NCBI GenBank assembly: GCA_907163375.1
Contig: CAJQUW010007244.1
Span: 20,001-84,000, forward strand
Length of the DNA: 64,000 nucleotides
Source of the DNA: Prostheceraeus crozeri
Taxonomy: Eukaryota; Platyhelminthes; Polycladida; Euryleptidae
Reading direction: 5' to 3'
The position numbers and the translations under genes are program-made. The first letter of the stretch is position 1; each line of letters begins with the position of its first letter. Below are positions 61,942-64,000 of this stretch, piece by piece. The notes below the pieces were generated by a model that saw nothing but the letters and a program-made list of their open reading frames with translations, was not told the DNA's origin and made no database searches.

Positions 61942-64000
61942 AAGCGTATATTTGAAATGAATAGAAATCAATGTTACAAGAAAATTTGACAGTTATTACT
62001 CAAACGAAGGCATCATGTGGATGCATGCGAAGTGAATTTGGAATTCCACAATCTCGACATGAATGGAACGTATGAATTCAATCGTCTTACACTGGAACAC
62101 AGTGGAATTCTTATCCTACCACTAGGTAGTAGATCAGGCAAGGTAGGATGCAGTGGATGATCGGGCTCCTCCTTGGCCTGGGAAAACAGTTTCAAAGACA
62201 GTCTTTCTTGTACTTCAAAGAAATCTGGCAAACAACGAGATCTACAGTGAATCCCGCATATTATGCGGTGACAGCGACGTTCAAACTTTCGTATGAGCTC
62301 CATGTCCTTATGCAAACTGCTGCCGATGTAAATTTGGCACCCATAATTCAATGTTGTGAGAATCAATGATCTGTATACTTGGATTAATTGACTTTTTGCT
62401 AAGTAACTTTTTAACACTGTCAGTGAGTAAAGTTGCTTGCTGGAAGATTTGAGCCTCTCCTTTATATGCAGTGACCAATTCAAAGAGCAATTGAGATGTA
62501 CACCGAGCACTTTGATGTTCTCTTGGAAAGGTAAAATATCAGCCACTGATACCGCATCAAGCAAGTTGCTCTTCCTTATCAACATATGGGCGGTTTTGTC
62601 CTCGTTTAATCTCAGGCAGTTTGTGCTTGTCCAATATGTAATGTGCACGATTTCCTCTTTGAAGCTATGCAGACTGATGGGCTCACCAGTATGAGCAACA
62701 CATAAAACAATGTCATCCGCATACTTGTAAATAGAACTTGCATCTTCATGCAAGGGCATCACAGAACTGACATATACACAGAACAAGGCAGGGGACAAAA
62801 TTGCTCCTTGAGGAATTCCTGATGAAATTGCAGAAATGGAGCTGCTAAAGCCATTGTAGCATGTATATTGTGTACGTCCGCAGAGATAACTGCAATACCA
62901 CGAAATGAATCCCTTTGGAAGGTCTGTATCATGCAATCGACTGACAAGGATTTCGTGAGAAAGAATCGAATGCCTTTGATGCATCAAATCCGATGACCGA
63001 GACTCCTTGAACACCGTCTACCTCCAACCGTCTGAGAATTTCATCATGGATGCTAGTGATATGACACATCGGACTGCTCTTTCTCCTAAAACCAAATTTG
63101 TTGATGCCGTAATTGTCATACAGTCTAGACATAATGCGCTTATGAATCAGCTTCTCGAAGATCTTAGAGGGAGCTGGCAGAATTGAGATGGGACGGAAAT
63201 CGGAAATGGAGGGAGTCTTGCATTTGGGAACAGGTATTATTTTAGACAATTTCCACTTTTCCCGGAACGCATTGCTCAATAGGGATGAGTTGGACAAATG
63301 TGTTAATGGCTTGGATAATTGCCCAGCAGATATTTTGAACAAATTTGAAGGTACACCATCGCTTGAAGTTCCCTTAGGTGACATCTTCAGCAAAAGTTCC
63401 TCAACTTCCTCAATGCTGATTAGTTCACACCATAATTCATCTTCATCATCGCATGGTATGACCAGTCATGCCTCAGAAAAATACTTTCAAAATATCTGTT
63501 CAAGCTTTCAGCCGTATGCTCAGTGGACGATGTGTTTGTAGTTCGCTTTCTATGAACAAAATTGACTATTTTCCAAATATTTCCATCTTTCTTGTTAAGA
63601 CACTTCTTGGACCACACCTTCTTTGCCTTGTAAATTTCTGTTTGAACTTTTGCTTTGTAGTGATTGTATAGTTTGTAATTTCCCTCTCTCCATGCATTCC
63701 ATCTCTGTTGAATAAGATATTTCGTCAATGGTGTGACCCAAGGCTTATCTCTGTCAGTCATGGAGACTGTAGCACTAGGGAAAGCATCACACGCTAGCTT
63801 TAATACAGAGTAGAACAGCTCAGTCTTAACATTGATGTTATCATGTGATCGATACAGCCGGTCCCAGTTGACATTTTCTAGAGAATGTTGAAATTTCAAA
63901 ATGTTCTGTTCAAGGTAGTCGTATAAAGTAACAAGTCTGCGATTATCATCAGAGCGTATAGCTTGCTTACTTGGCAGAAAAATTATATTGTGGTCGGACG
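61942..64000 (-). mobile_element. Non-LTR retrotransposon (minus), 5' part outside the window
   Basis: Minus-strand LINE with its 3' end at the (TAA)n tract near 61941, a short 3' UTR (61942-62012), and a frameshifted RT ORF that runs to the window edge. The endonuclease would lie beyond 64000. Related in layout to the decayed LINE at 22200-23770. Confidence 0.82.
62013..63995 (-). pseudogene. LINE reverse transcriptase, two frameshifts, 5' end cut
   Basis: Minus strand. 63420-63899: the pre-RT region (DKPWVTPLTKYLI, then a basic helix with AKVQTEIYKAKK). A one-base shift lies near 63455. 62929-63393: SSDGVPSNLF, KWKLSKIIPVPK, DFRPISILPAPS and GFDASKAFDSF with the first catalytic Asp. A second shift lies near 62960. 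62013-63014: SGIPQGAILSP, YKYADDIVLC with the catalytic pair, LNEDKTAHML, KVLGVHLN and the thumb region up to the stop at 62013. Domain order is normal for a CR1/Jockey-type RT. There is no RNase H domain. The two shifts make this copy non-coding as a whole. Confidence 0.85.

Overview
Eukaryotic, AT-rich genomic DNA with no recognisable host gene. No operons, Shine-Dalgarno sites or host exon chains are visible, and almost every coding segment belongs to a transposable element (TE). The mix (at least five kinds of Penelope-like element, BEL/Pao, several non-LTR retrotransposons, hAT, Tc1, many MITEs) fits an invertebrate animal, most likely marine. An ambulacrarian such as an echinoderm or acorn worm is a guess that also leans on the abundance of the 8-mer TAGGCCTA; the sequence does not prove the phylum.

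Layout. 1-2186: 3' half of a non-LTR retrotransposon (+). 2185-8566: two related Penelope-like elements (PLEs) in the same orientation (-), each bordered by (GA)n/(CT)n tracts. The second keeps an upstream ORF1 that ends on a canonical -1 frameshift heptamer. 11438-16278: a scrambled BEL/Pao element with integrase on one strand and gag-protease-RT on the other, plus an LTR/primer-site palindrome. 18235-21225: a MITE, then a 2.7-kb DNA transposon with an intact single-exon ORF of unclassified type. 22200-31620: a decayed LINE holding a foldback element, a TIR element rich in TCATGA, a hAT-like element with a nested TIR element, a Tc1 element with a nested 522-bp hAT, and a GIY-YIG fragment. 35545-44980: a second MITE copy, two nested hAT elements (one with a transposase pseudogene), and second copies of the nested families. 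45038-50567: PLE fragments, one inside a 2.4-kb inverted-repeat element and split by a 1.3-kb hAT. 54422-56430: a third copy of the TIR family and a large palindrome whose loop holds an RT fragment.

The most notable block is 56551-61941. It contains 303-bp tandem units in two opposed arrays. Each complete unit carries a tRNA-like A box and B box and a full hammerhead ribozyme (HHR), so the arrays look like metazoan retrozymes. They lie between (TA)n tracts directly beside an intact PLE (809 codons; RT plus GIY-YIG) and its inverted 5'-truncated copy, both of which carry a different hammerhead motif downstream of the ORF. An autonomous PLE and its probable non-autonomous passengers thus sit side by side in the same kind of target. 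The window ends inside another non-LTR element (61942-64000, -).

Stretches that I describe as empty show no gene, RNA or repeat I could support by eye. Boundaries of decayed elements are approximate.
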